Shown piece after piece: positions 49,063 to 56,854 of a stretch of DNA of 64,000 bases (its first letter is position 1; each line of letters opens with the position of its first letter). The notes beneath the pieces are model-generated. The model was not told the DNA's origin, did no database searches, and saw nothing but the letters and a program-made list of their open reading frames with translations. Source of the stretch: Olsenella sp. An293 (GTDB lineage Bacteria > Actinomycetota > Coriobacteriia > Coriobacteriales > Atopobiaceae); NCBI RefSeq assembly GCF_002159495.1, contig NZ_NFIT01000009.1:1-64000 (forward strand). Direction: 5' to 3'. A program made the translations under genes and the position numbers.

Positions 49063-50307
49063 CTAGATGAGCGAGTCGGGGTCGTCGGAGACCTCGACGC
49101 CGGCCATCTGCTCGTGGACGCCGCAGAAGCGCGAGCCGGGACGGGCCATGTTGCGGCACTGGATGCCGTTCTCGCCCACGTACTCGCAGCGGTGGGACTC
49201 GCCGTCGTCGACGAGGTCGTCCTCGGCGACCACGTGGGAGAGGTCGCGCAGGACCCCCGCGGCGAGCGACTCGTTCTTGATGTCGATGTGAAGCCCCGTG
49301 AGGCGCGCGGCGAGGCGGGCGTTCTGGCCCTCCTTGCCGATGGCCAGGGAGAGCTGGTCGTCCGGCACGATGACGGTGGCGTAGCTGTTCTCCTCGTCGA
49401 TGAGCACGCGGCTCACGCGCGCCGGCGAGAGCGCCGCGGCGACGCGGCGGGCCGGGTCGTCGCTCCACAGGACCACGTCGACGCGCTCGCCGCGCAGCTC
49501 GGAGACGACGGTGCGCACGCGGCTGCCCTTGGGGCCGACGCAGGCGCCCACCGGGTCGAGGTGCGGGTCGTTGGAGGAGACGGCGACCTTGGAGCGGACG
49601 CCGGGCTCGCGGGCGATGCTGCGGACCTCGACGATGCCGTCGTAGACCTCGGGGACCTCGAGCTCGAAGAGGCGACGGAGCAGGTCCGGGTGGGTGCGGG
49701 AGACCACGATGGGCGGACGCTGGCGCTCGCCGCGGACGGCGGGCTGGGTCGCGTTGGGGTCGCGGACGTCGATGATGATCGCGCGGAGGCGCTGGTTGTG
49801 CATGTAGCGCTCGCCCGCGGGGCGCTCGTTTCGCTCCTCGGGGTAGCGGCGCTGGTCGAAGTGGGGCAGCTCGGCCTCGACGCCCTCGCGGATCTTGATG
49901 ATCGTGAAGTCGGGCGTGGTCTGCAGCACCGTGCCGGTGATGATGTCGCCCACGCGCTGCGAGAACTCCTCGTAGATCTGGACGCGCGCGGCGTTGCGCA
50001 CGATGGCCTTGATCTCGGCCTTGGCGTGCTGGGCGGCGATGCGGCTCGTGTCGGGCGGGGTGACGTCGACCTCGTCGAACTCGGCGTACTCGCCGGTCTC
50101 CGGGTCCTCCTCGCCCTTGGGGACGAGCTCGTAGACGTAGACGCGACCGGTCTGGCGGTCGATGGTGACGCGGGCGCCGAAGGGCAGGTGCAGCACGTCG
50201 GTGTAGCTCTTGGCGAGCGACTGCTCGAGGCGGTCGATCAGGTAGAGCTGGTCGATGTGCTTCTCCTGGCACAGGAGCTCGAGGGCTTCCATCATCTCAG
50301 AGGCCAT
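49063..50307 (-). CDS. nusA: Transcription factor NusA with a C-terminal Cys3His motif
   Basis: 414 residues. N-terminal domain (MMEALELLCQEKHIDQLYLIDRLEQSLAKSY), S1 domain (VGDIITGTVLQTTPDFTIIKIREGVEAELP) and two KH domains (DPVGACVGPKGSRVRTVVSELRGERVDVVLWSDDP, LSLAIGKEGQNARLAARLTG). The last about 40 residues carry HRCEYVGENGIQC, then CGVHEQ, a Cys3His pattern. No separate ylxR gene follows. ATG 50307 with AAAGGA. Confidence 0.95.
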   Translation of the reverse strand: MASEMMEALELLCQEKHIDQLYLIDRLEQSLAKSYTDVLHLPFGARVTIDRQTGRVYVYELVPKGEEDPETGEYAEFDEVDVTPPDTSRIAAQHAKAEIKAIVRNAARVQIYEEFSQRVGDIITGTVLQTTPDFTIIKIREGVEAELPHFDQRRYPEERNERPAGERYMHNQRLRAIIIDVRDPNATQPAVRGERQRPPIVVSRTHPDLLRRLFELEVPEVYDGIVEVRSIAREPGVRSKVAVSSNDPHLDPVGACVGPKGSRVRTVVSELRGERVDVVLWSDDPARRVAAALSPARVSRVLIDEENSYATVIVPDDQLSLAIGKEGQNARLAARLTGLHIDIKNESLAAGVLRDLSHVVAEDDLVDDGESHRCEYVGENGIQCRNMARPGSRFCGVHEQMAGVEVSDDPDSLI

Positions 50308-50317
50308 GGTTATCCTT

Positions 50318-50815
50318 TCACGCTTGCTTCTTCGCGTCCGACGCGGTGAAGTCGGGCTTGATCGTGCACTTCCTGATGTCATCGAAGGGGAGCTCGACGC
50401 GCTCCCCGTCGCACTCGAGGGCCACCGTGGCGTCCTCGATGCCGAGCAGGGTCCCGGTGTAGCGGCGCCTGCCCTCCCCCGGGACCAGCGAGACCTGGAC
50501 CGTCTGCCCGGCAAAGCGCGCGAAGTCGCGCGGCTTGCGCAGGGGGCGGGCCATCCCCGGGGACGAGACCTCGAGCGTGAAGCTCGAGGGGATGGGGTCG
50601 AGCTCGTCGAGGGCGTCGGAGATCCAGGCGGTCTCCGCGGTGACCTCGTCGAGCGAGATCGTGGGCGCGCCCTCGTCGGCGTGGTCGATGCGCACGCGGA
50701 CGCACGGCGCCTTGCTCGCGCCGACGACCTCGACGTCGACGACGTCGATGCCGCGCTCGGCGGCGAGCGGCTCCAGGGCGTCGATGATCTTCTGCTCGAG
50801 GCCTTGCTTTGGCAT
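50318..50815 (-). CDS. rimP: Ribosome maturation factor RimP
   Basis: 165 residues. LEQKIIDALEPLAAERGIDVVDVEVVGASKAPCVRVRIDH, then LEVSSPGMARPLRKPRDFARFAGQTVQVSL are typical. First gene of the operon, ATG 50815 behind GAGGAGGG. Acts in 30S assembly. Confidence 0.95.
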   Translation of the reverse strand: MPKQGLEQKIIDALEPLAAERGIDVVDVEVVGASKAPCVRVRIDHADEGAPTISLDEVTAETAWISDALDELDPIPSSFTLEVSSPGMARPLRKPRDFARFAGQTVQVSLVPGEGRRRYTGTLLGIEDATVALECDGERVELPFDDIRKCTIKPDFTASDAKKQA

Positions 50816-50841
50816 GAACCCTCCTCACCTGCATACAGAAA

Positions 50842-50873
50842 GGAAGCGGGGCGAAAAGATCCACCCCACTTCC
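50842..50873 (-). promoter_or_regulatory. Terminator-like hairpin in the rimP leader
   Basis: On the minus strand GGAAG-T-GGGG pairs with CCCC-G-CTTCC and TTTC follows. It lies between the promoter and rimP, so it is a candidate attenuator of the whole nusA-infB operon (NusA is made from this operon and acts at terminators). Confidence 0.5.
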
Positions 50874-50900
50874 TACGATTACAGCTTCGAATACACAGGT

Positions 50901-50929
50901 AGTTTACGGTGTTTCTCGTTTTGCGTCAA
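50901..50929 (-). promoter_or_regulatory. Promoter of the rimP-nusA-infB operon
   Basis: TTGACG (50929-50924), 17-nt spacer, TAAACT (50906-50901) on the minus strand. Leader of about 80 nt to rimP. Confidence 0.82.
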
Positions 50930-50969
50930 ATGGGGCTCCACGAGATTCCCACAAGCCGCGGGCGGACAC

Positions 50970-51037
50970 GGGGCGGCGGGCTAACCCGTGAGGGGGCGGC
51001 GGGCTGACCCGTGAGGGGCGGCGGGCTGACCCGTGAG
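50970..51037 (+). repeat. Three tandem copies of a 22-23-bp unit
   Basis: Units at 50970-50992, 50993-51015 and 51016-51037, consensus GGGCGGCGGGCTGACCCGTG plus AG, nearly identical. The last unit runs into the composite repeat that follows. Confidence 0.85.
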
Positions 51038-51132
51038 GGTATGTACACCGACCCGCGGCGCCCGTCCTTATCGGCAGCCCATCTACCTGCGCAAACGCAA
51101 CTCCGCAGATGTGGCGCGGTGTACATACCCTC
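51035..51132 (+). repeat. Composite inverted repeat
   Basis: GAGGGTATGTACACC (51035-51049) and its exact inverse GGTGTACATACCCTC (51118-51132) enclose CCATCTACCTGCG (51079-51091). Same parts as in the 43.6-kb cluster and in the boundary region at 39.25 kb. Confidence 0.85.
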
Positions 51133-51290
51133 GCCGGCTCGCGCGCGGCCACCCGCCGGCCGCGAGATGGCGCGCCCCCTCGCCCAGGGCCGGGCGGCGG
51201 CGACAGTTCGGGGCGGGGGTGGCTCTCCCATCCGACGCTTGTCGTCAAGTGCCCTCCGGCGCCTGCGATCGGCCGCGGATTCTAAGCAAC

Positions 51291-51342
51291 AAAAAAACGG
51301 CCATCTACCTGCGATTTCTTGCGTCTACGCAGGTAGATGGCC
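51291..51342 (-). terminator. leuS terminator built from the CCATCTACCTGCG repeat
   Basis: Perfect 15-bp stem (51299-51313 with 51328-51342) followed on the minus strand by G and seven T (51297-51291). Confidence 0.92.
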
Positions 51343-51408
51343 GCTTAACAATCACGGGGCGTCGCAAACGACGGCAGCAACGGGGCGAGGACCCCGCCCT
51401 CGGGAGCC

Positions 51409-53970
51409 CTAAACGGCGACGATGTTCACCAGGCGGCCCTTGATCACGATGACCTTCTTGATCTGCTTGCCCTCGAGCTGGGCGGCGACGGCTGCCTTGG
51501 CGGCCTCCTCGATCTGCTCGTCGGAGGCGTCGGCCGGGACGGTCACGCGGCCGCGGACCTTGCCCTTGATCTGGACGGCGATCTCGACCTCGTCGGCCTT
51601 GGCCGCGGCCTCGTCGAACTCGGGCCAGGCTGCGTCGTAGACCGAGCCCTCCTGGTGCAGGGCCTCGTGCCAGAGCTCCTCGGCCCAGTGCGGGCAGATG
51701 GGCGCGAGCATGGTCACGATCGCGTTGGCGGCAGCGAAGCACAGCGCCGCGTCGCGCTTCTCGGGCGCCACGTCGTTCACGTACTTGGACGCGGCGTTGG
51801 TGATCTCCATGACGGCGGAGATGGCGGTGTTGAACTGGCAGCGGTCGAAGTCGGCCGTGCACTTGAGGCCCATGGCGTTGACGGTGCGCCAGAGCTCCTT
51901 GCCCGCGGCGTCGAGGGTGCCCGCGCTCACGGCGCCGGCGGCCGCGCCCTGGGAGAGCAGCCACACGACGCGCCAGGCGCGCTTGATGAAGCGGTTGGCG
52001 CCGGCGACGGCCTCCTCGTCCCAGTTGAAGTCCTTCTCGGGCGGGGCGATGAAGAGGATGGCCAGGCGCATGGTGTCCGCGCCGAAGGGCTCGATCACCG
52101 AGGACGGCGGCACGACGTTGCCCTTGGACTTGGACATGGTGTCGCCGTTGGCGTCCTTGACCATGCCCTGGCAGAGCAGGTTCTCGAAGGGCTCGTCGCA
52201 GTCGATCATGCCGAGGTCGCGCAGGACCTTGGTGAAGAAGCGGCTGTAGAGCAGGTGCAGGATGGCGTGCTCGATGCCGCCGATGTAGTTGTCGACCGGC
52301 ATCCAGCGGTCAACGGCCTCCTTGGAGAAGGGCAGCTCCTCGTTGTGGGGGTCGCAGTAGCGCAGGTAGTACCAGCTCGAGCACGTGAAGGTGTCCATGG
52401 TGTCCGTGATGCGACGGGCCGGCTTGCCGCACTTGGGGCAGGTGGTCTCGTAGAAGGGCGCGTACTCCGCGAGGGTCTCGCCGGCGCCCAGGTCGAGGTT
52501 GTCCGGCAGCGTGACGGGCAGCTGGTCGTAGGGCACGGGCACGTCGCCGCAGCAGTCGCAGTGGATCATCGGGATGGGGTTGCCCCAGTAGCGCTGGCGG
52601 GAGATGAGCCAGTCGCGCAGGCGGAACTGCACGGTCTTGCGGCCGAGGCCCTGCTCACCGAGCCACTCGATGATGGCGTCGACTGCCTCGGAGTGCTTGC
52701 CGCCCTTCATGCCGGTGAACTGGCCGGACTGCACGAGGTAGCCCTCGGCCTCCATCGCGCAGGTCCAGTCGACGGAGGTCACGCGGAGCTCGCGCTCGTC
52801 CTTGAGCTCCTCGTAGAGCGGGTCGTCCTTCTCGCAGATAATCGGGGCGATCTCGAGGCCGTACTTCTTGGCGAAGTCGAAGTCGCGCTGGTCGCCGCAG
52901 GGCACGCCCATGACGGCGCCGGTGCCGTAGTCCATCAGGACGTAGTCGGCGACCCAGATGGGGGCCGGGCGGCCGTTCACCGGGTTGATGACGTAGCGGC
53001 CGGTGAAGACGCCGTGCTTCTCGCGCTCCGAGCCCTGGCGGTCGACCGAGGAGACCTTCTCCGCGGCTGCCTTGAGCTCGAGGAAGGCGGCCTCGTGCTC
53101 GGTGCCGGCCACGAGCTCCGCGGCGAGCGGGCTCTCGGGCGGCAGCAGGAAGAAGCTCACGCCGAAGAGCGTGTCCGGGCGCGTGGTGAAGACGGTGATC
53201 TTGGTGTCGGTGGGCGTGACGCCGTCCTCCGCGGCCAGGGCGAAGTCGATCTCGGCGCCCTCGGAGCGGCCGATCCAGTTGGCCTGCATCGCACGGACGC
53301 GCTCGGGCCACTTGCCCTCGAGGAGCTTGAGGTCGTCCAGGAGCTCCTGGGCGTAGTCGGTGATCTTGAAGTACCACTGGGAGAGCGGGCGCTTCTCGGG
53401 GATCGAGCCGCAGCGCCAGCACTTGCCGTCGACGACCTGCTCGTTGGCAAGGACCGTCTGGCAGCCCGGGCACCAGTTCACCGGCGAGGTGTCGCGGTAG
53501 ACCAGGCCCTTCTCCCACATCTTGAGGAAGATCCACTGGCCCCACTTGTAGTACTCGGGGTCGCAGGTGTTGAACATGCGGTCGTAGTCATAGGAGAAGC
53601 CCATACGGCGCATGGTCTTGGTGGCCTGCTCGATGTTCTGGTGCGTCCAGACGCTCGCCTGCGTGTTGTGCTTGATGGCGGCGTTCTCCGCGGGCAGGCC
53701 GAAGGCGTCGTAGCCCATGGGGTGCAGCACGTCGAAGCCGCGCATGCGGGCCTGGCGGGCCATGGCGTCGCCGATGGTGTAGTTGCGGGCGTGGCCCATG
53801 TGCAGGTCGCCGGAGGGGTACGGGAACATCTCGAGCACGTACTTCTTGGGCTTGCTCGGGTCCTCCTCGGTCTTGTAGAGCTCGTCGGCCTCCCAGGCCG
53901 CCTGCCACTTGGTCTCGATGGCCTCGGCGTCGTAGGCCGGGACCTCGAAGTTCTTCTCGGCGTCGCTCAT
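51409..53970 (-). CDS. leuS: Leucyl-tRNA synthetase
   Basis: 853 residues. HIGH-type motif in [24 protein letters not shown], editing domain in the middle ([14 protein letters not shown]), KMSKS-type [11 protein letters not shown], two zinc-type Cys pairs ([32 protein letters not shown]). ATG 53970 with GGAG upstream; the open frame continues upstream but without a better start. Confidence 0.96.
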   Translation of the reverse strand: MSDAEKNFEVPAYDAEAIETKWQAAWEADELYKTEEDPSKPKKYVLEMFPYPSGDLHMGHARNYTIGDAMARQARMRGFDVLHPMGYDAFGLPAENAAIKHNTQASVWTHQNIEQATKTMRRMGFSYDYDRMFNTCDPEYYKWGQWIFLKMWEKGLVYRDTSPVNWCPGCQTVLANEQVVDGKCWRCGSIPEKRPLSQWYFKITDYAQELLDDLKLLEGKWPERVRAMQANWIGRSEGAEIDFALAAEDGVTPTDTKITVFTTRPDTLFGVSFFLLPPESPLAAELVAGTEHEAAFLELKAAAEKVSSVDRQGSEREKHGVFTGRYVINPVNGRPAPIWVADYVLMDYGTGAVMGVPCGDQRDFDFAKKYGLEIAPIICEKDDPLYEELKDERELRVTSVDWTCAMEAEGYLVQSGQFTGMKGGKHSEAVDAIIEWLGEQGLGRKTVQFRLRDWLISRQRYWGNPIPMIHCDCCGDVPVPYDQLPVTLPDNLDLGAGETLAEYAPFYETTCPKCGKPARRITDTMDTFTCSSWYYLRYCDPHNEELPFSKEAVDRWMPVDNYIGGIEHAILHLLYSRFFTKVLRDLGMIDCDEPFENLLCQGMVKDANGDTMSKSKGNVVPPSSVIEPFGADTMRLAILFIAPPEKDFNWDEEAVAGANRFIKRAWRVVWLLSQGAAAGAVSAGTLDAAGKELWRTVNAMGLKCTADFDRCQFNTAISAVMEITNAASKYVNDVAPEKRDAALCFAAANAIVTMLAPICPHWAEELWHEALHQEGSVYDAAWPEFDEAAAKADEVEIAVQIKGKVRGRVTVPADASDEQIEEAAKAAVAAQLEGKQIKKVIVIKGRLVNIVAV

Positions 53971-54007
53971 CTGCGTGACTCCTTTGTGTGCGATGGTCAA
54001 CCGTGCC

Positions 54008-54016
54008 ATTGTAACA
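54008..54016 (-). promoter_or_regulatory. leuS extended -10 promoter
   Basis: TG-T-TACAAT on the minus strand (54016-54008), about 38 nt before the ATG. No good -35, as is usual for extended -10 promoters. No T-box elements seen. Confidence 0.6.
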
Positions 54017-54034
54017 GCAACTCGCAGGGCCGCA

Positions 54035-54084
54035 GGGTGTTCCTCCGAGAAGTGCGCTTCGCGAAACTTCTCTCCGGAACACCC
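54035..54084 (-). repeat. Long interrupted hairpin upstream of leuS
   Basis: GGGTGTTCC (54035-54043) pairs with GGAACACCC (54076-54084), GAGAAGT (54047-54053) with ACTTCTC (54066-54072), and GCG with GCG around a CTTC loop. It lies between the guaB terminator and the leuS promoter. No T run. Function unknown. Confidence 0.65.
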
Positions 54085-54131
54085 CGGCGGCAAGACAGCC
54101 CCATGGGCACTCAATCGGTGAAAAGAAGGTA

Positions 54132-54161
54132 GGCCGCCCGGGCGCAAGGCGCCGGGCGGCC
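54132..54161 (-). terminator. guaB terminator
   Basis: 13-14-bp GC-rich stem with a three-base loop, followed on the minus strand by TACCTTCTTTTC. Confidence 0.8.
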
Positions 54162-54193
54162 GACAGAGCTGGGTTCTTCTCGCCAGAAAAGGG

Positions 54194-55705
54194 CTAGCGA
54201 TAGCTCACGGAGTGCTGGGAGTCCTTGACCACGACGTCGTGCGCGCCGCCCTCGACGATGGAGGTCGAGCTCACGAGCGTGAGGCGCGCCTTCTCCTGGA
54301 GCTCCTTGATCGTGAGCGCGCCGCAGTTGCACATCGTGGACTTGATCTTGTAGATGGTCTGGCCCACGCCCTCCTTGAGCGAGCCCGCGTAGGGCACGTA
54401 GGAGTCGACGCCCTCGACAAAGCCCAGCTTGGTGGCGCCGCCCTGGTCGTAGCGCTGCCAGTTGCGGGCGCGCGCCGAGCCCTCGCCCCAGTACTCCTTC
54501 ATGTACTGGCCGTTGACGTTGACGCGCTCGGTGGGGCTCTCGTCGAAGCGGGCGAAGTAGCGGCCGAGCATCATGAAGTCGGCGCCCATGGCCAGCGCAA
54601 GCGTCATGTGGTAGTCGTAGACGATGCCGCCGTCGGAGCAGACGGGCACGTAGACGCCGGTCTCCTCGAAGTACTTGTCGCGCGCGCGGCACACGTCGAT
54701 GACCGCGGAGGCCTGGCCGCGGCCGATGCCCTTGGTCTCGCGCGTGATGCAGATCGAGCCGCCGCCGATGCCCACCTTCACGAAGTCCGCGCCGCAGTCC
54801 GCGAGGAAGCGGAAGCCGTCCTCGTCGACGACGTTGCCGGCGCCCACCTTGACGGAGTCGCCGTAGTTGGCGCGGACCCACTCGAGGGTGCGCTTCTGCC
54901 ACTCGGAGAAGCCCTCGGAGGAGTCGATGCACAGGACGTCCGCGCCGGCCTCGACGAGCAGCGGCACGCGCTCGGCGTAGTCGCGGGTGTTGATGCCGGC
55001 GCCGACCATGTAGCGCTTGTTGGCGTCGAGCAGCTCGTTGGGGTTGGACTTGTGCTGGTCGTAGTCCTTGCGGAAGACGATGCCCACAAGATGGTCGTTC
55101 TCGTCCACCACGGGCAGGGCGTTGAGCTTGTTCTCCCAGATGACGTCGTTGGCGCGCTTGAGCGTGATGTCCTTGTCGCCCACGATGAGCTTCTCGCGCG
55201 GGGTCATGAACTCGGAGACCTTCATCTGGTGGTCGTCGCGCGTGGGGCGGTAATCGCGGCTGGTCACGATGCCGAGGAGCTTGCCGCGGGAGGAGCCGTC
55301 GTCGGTGACGGGCATGGTGGAGTGGCCGGTGCGCTCCTTGAGCTCCATGACCTGCTCCATGGTCATGTCCGGCGTGAGGGTGGAGTCGGACTCGACGAAG
55401 CCGGCCTTGTGGTCCTTGACGGCCTTGACCATGGCCGCCTCCTGCTCGGGGGTCTGGTTGCCGTAGATGAAGGCGAGGCCGCCCTCGATGGCGAGCGCCA
55501 CGCCCATGTCCACGCCGGAGACGGACTGCATGATGGCCGAGACCATGGGGATGTTGAGGGAAAGCGCGGGCTCCTCGCCGCGACGGAACTTCACGAGCGG
55601 GGTCTTGAGCGAGACGTTGGCGGGAATGTTCTCCGCCGAGGAGTATCCCGGGACGAGCAGGTACTCGGAAAAGGTGTGGGACTCCCCCTCGAAGAACGTG
55701 GCCAT
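54194..55705 (-). CDS. guaB: IMP dehydrogenase
   Basis: 503 residues. [56 protein letters not shown], two CBS domains (about 110-230), [32 protein letters not shown] and the catalytic Cys loop [49 protein letters not shown] is the flap. Makes XMP from IMP for GTP synthesis. ATG 55705 with GAGAGGAG. Confidence 0.95.
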   Translation of the reverse strand: MATFFEGESHTFSEYLLVPGYSSAENIPANVSLKTPLVKFRRGEEPALSLNIPMVSAIMQSVSGVDMGVALAIEGGLAFIYGNQTPEQEAAMVKAVKDHKAGFVESDSTLTPDMTMEQVMELKERTGHSTMPVTDDGSSRGKLLGIVTSRDYRPTRDDHQMKVSEFMTPREKLIVGDKDITLKRANDVIWENKLNALPVVDENDHLVGIVFRKDYDQHKSNPNELLDANKRYMVGAGINTRDYAERVPLLVEAGADVLCIDSSEGFSEWQKRTLEWVRANYGDSVKVGAGNVVDEDGFRFLADCGADFVKVGIGGGSICITRETKGIGRGQASAVIDVCRARDKYFEETGVYVPVCSDGGIVYDYHMTLALAMGADFMMLGRYFARFDESPTERVNVNGQYMKEYWGEGSARARNWQRYDQGGATKLGFVEGVDSYVPYAGSLKEGVGQTIYKIKSTMCNCGALTIKELQEKARLTLVSSTSIVEGGAHDVVVKDSQHSVSYR

Positions 55706-55761
55706 GTGGTGGCTCCTCTCCCCGCCCGCGGCGGAAACAACCCCGTAACCAGATTTGAGCC

Positions 55762-55790
55762 ATTGTAGCATCCGCTCACGGGTTTTTCAG
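55762..55790 (-). promoter_or_regulatory. guaB promoter
   Basis: Minus strand TG-C-TACAAT (extended -10, TACAAT at 55767-55762) with CTGAAA 17 nt upstream (55790-55785). Leader of about 50 nt; no purine riboswitch is visible. Confidence 0.6.
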
Positions 55791-55845
55791 CGACCGTTTG
55801 CCGAGAAGTACCAGCTCACGATAAGGACACGACGAGAAGGACGCG

Positions 55846-55866
55846 GACCCGTATACTTGACGGGTC
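55846..55866 (+). promoter_or_regulatory. Operator over the -10 of the AraC gene
   Basis: GACCCG-TATACTTGA-CGGGTC: a perfect 6-bp inverted repeat enclosing TATACT (55852-55857), which fits a -10 about 24 nt before the ATG. Suggests tight, perhaps self, control of the regulator. Confidence 0.6.
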
Positions 55867-55880
55867 GAGAGGGGGTTACC

Positions 55881-56747
55881 ATGGAGAGCGGACGCGTGGC
55901 CGCGGCGGTGCGGCAGATCATGGACGAGACCGCGCGGCGCGAGCCGCGGCCCGGACGAAACGTCCTCATGCTGGCGTGGTTTGAGGACGAGATGGGCGCG
56001 CTGCCGCGCAACCCCGGTGACTACGACATCATCTCGATGACGGCGCCGCTCGGCGCCTTCTCCGGGGACGACGCGTGCCCGGACGCCGGCCGAAAGGTGT
56101 TTCTGGCGCTGTACTTCATGACCGAGCGGTTCGTTCAGAGCCTCATGCCCATCGCGGACGAGGACTCGCCGCTCTTTCGCATGCTCACGACCACCGCTGC
56201 GAAGCGCCACCCCGTGCGCCGCGTCGACACGCCCGACCCCAACAAGGAGCTCATGATCGACCTCTTTGGCGCCGCGGCAGTGGCCTACGTGGAGCGGCAC
56301 GACGGCTGGGAGCAGCTGGTGGAGGCGCTCGGCGTCGCGATTATTGCCCTGGTCTCCCCCGTCATCCCCGAAGAGGCGCCGAGGGGTGCGGACGAGGTTC
56401 TCGCCGTGATCTTGCAGGACATCGCCGCGCGCCCGGAGCGCGCGAGCCTCTCCGGGCTGGCGCGGCGCTACTCCTACAGCACGACCTACCTCTCCGAGCT
56501 CATCCACGAGCGCTGCGGCATGACGTTCACCGAGCTCGTGGCCAAACAGCGCATGGAGCGCGCGGCCATGCTGCTGCGCGCGACGCAGCTTCCGGTGCGC
56601 GAGGTCGCACAGCAGGTGGGCTACTCGGGGACGAGCAACTTCTATAGGGCGTTTCGCGCGCAGTATGGCTGCGGACCTGCCGAGTGGCGGAGCCTGCACG
56701 TTGGGGACAGTCCCCAACAAACATATCGCGCGGGCGCCAAAAAATAA
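55881..56747 (+). CDS. AraC-family transcription regulator
   Basis: 288 residues. The C-terminal two-HTH domain is clear: LSGLARRYSYSTTYLSELIHERCGMTFTELVAKQRMERAAMLLRATQLPVREVAQQVGYSGTSNFYRAFRAQYGCGPAEWR. The N-terminal part (to about 175) is a ligand or dimer domain. ATG 55881 with AGGGGG. The natural end is near GPAEWRSL; the frame then reads through a palindrome (56701-56717) and stops in the arm of a second one. It may control the ABC genes that converge on it. Confidence 0.9.
   Translation: MESGRVAAAVRQIMDETARREPRPGRNVLMLAWFEDEMGALPRNPGDYDIISMTAPLGAFSGDDACPDAGRKVFLALYFMTERFVQSLMPIADEDSPLFRMLTTTAAKRHPVRRVDTPDPNKELMIDLFGAAAVAYVERHDGWEQLVEALGVAIIALVSPVIPEEAPRGADEVLAVILQDIAARPERASLSGLARRYSYSTTYLSELIHERCGMTFTELVAKQRMERAAMLLRATQLPVREVAQQVGYSGTSNFYRAFRAQYGCGPAEWRSLHVGDSPQQTYRAGAKK
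56701..56717. repeat. Palindrome TTGGGGACAGTCCCCAA
   Basis: Perfect 17-bp palindrome inside the last codons of the AraC gene. Related copies (centre base T) are at 58492-58508 and 58525-58555, on the other side of the first ABC gene. Confidence 0.85.
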
Positions 56748-56839
56748 CGGACATTGGTTTCCCAAAAATGGCTCGCAGAGACACGTTTTCCCAGTTGAGC
56801 TTTTTCTTTCAGGAAACCAATGTCCGTTATTTTTTGGCG
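56735..56839. terminator. 28-bp perfect inverted repeat between convergent genes
   Basis: Arms 56735-56762 and 56812-56839 are exact inverses with a 49-nt loop. Each arm holds six A (left) or six T (right), so it can act as a terminator in both directions for the AraC and ABC genes. The left arm supplies the AraC TAA. The size also fits a small non-autonomous mobile element. Confidence 0.85.
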
Positions 56840-56854
56840 TGGGGCCGTAGCCAC

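Larger units (their letters stand above)
50874..51408. other. Repeat-rich gap between leuS and rimP
   Basis: About 535 nt without a gene. It holds the rimP promoter, a three-copy 23-bp tandem repeat, a composite inverted repeat and the leuS terminator, all listed separately. Confidence 0.8.

Noticed and set aside
46363-50349. Very long + strand open frame (over 1,300 codons) opposite infB and nusA
   Set aside because: Antisense shadow of GC-rich genes: Val/Gly/Leu/Asp-rich, no domain, no ribosome site, and the minus strand codes clear IF-2 and NusA.
53971-54100. T-box leader upstream of leuS
   Set aside because: The short leader lacks the AGGGTGG-type T-box sequence and specifier stem; only an interrupted hairpin upstream of the promoter is seen.
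51655-54132. Long + strand open frame opposite leuS
   Set aside because: Antisense shadow; leuS shows all synthetase motifs.
55706-55880. Purine or other riboswitch upstream of guaB
   Set aside because: Leader is only about 50 nt after the likely start and shows no conserved aptamer bases.
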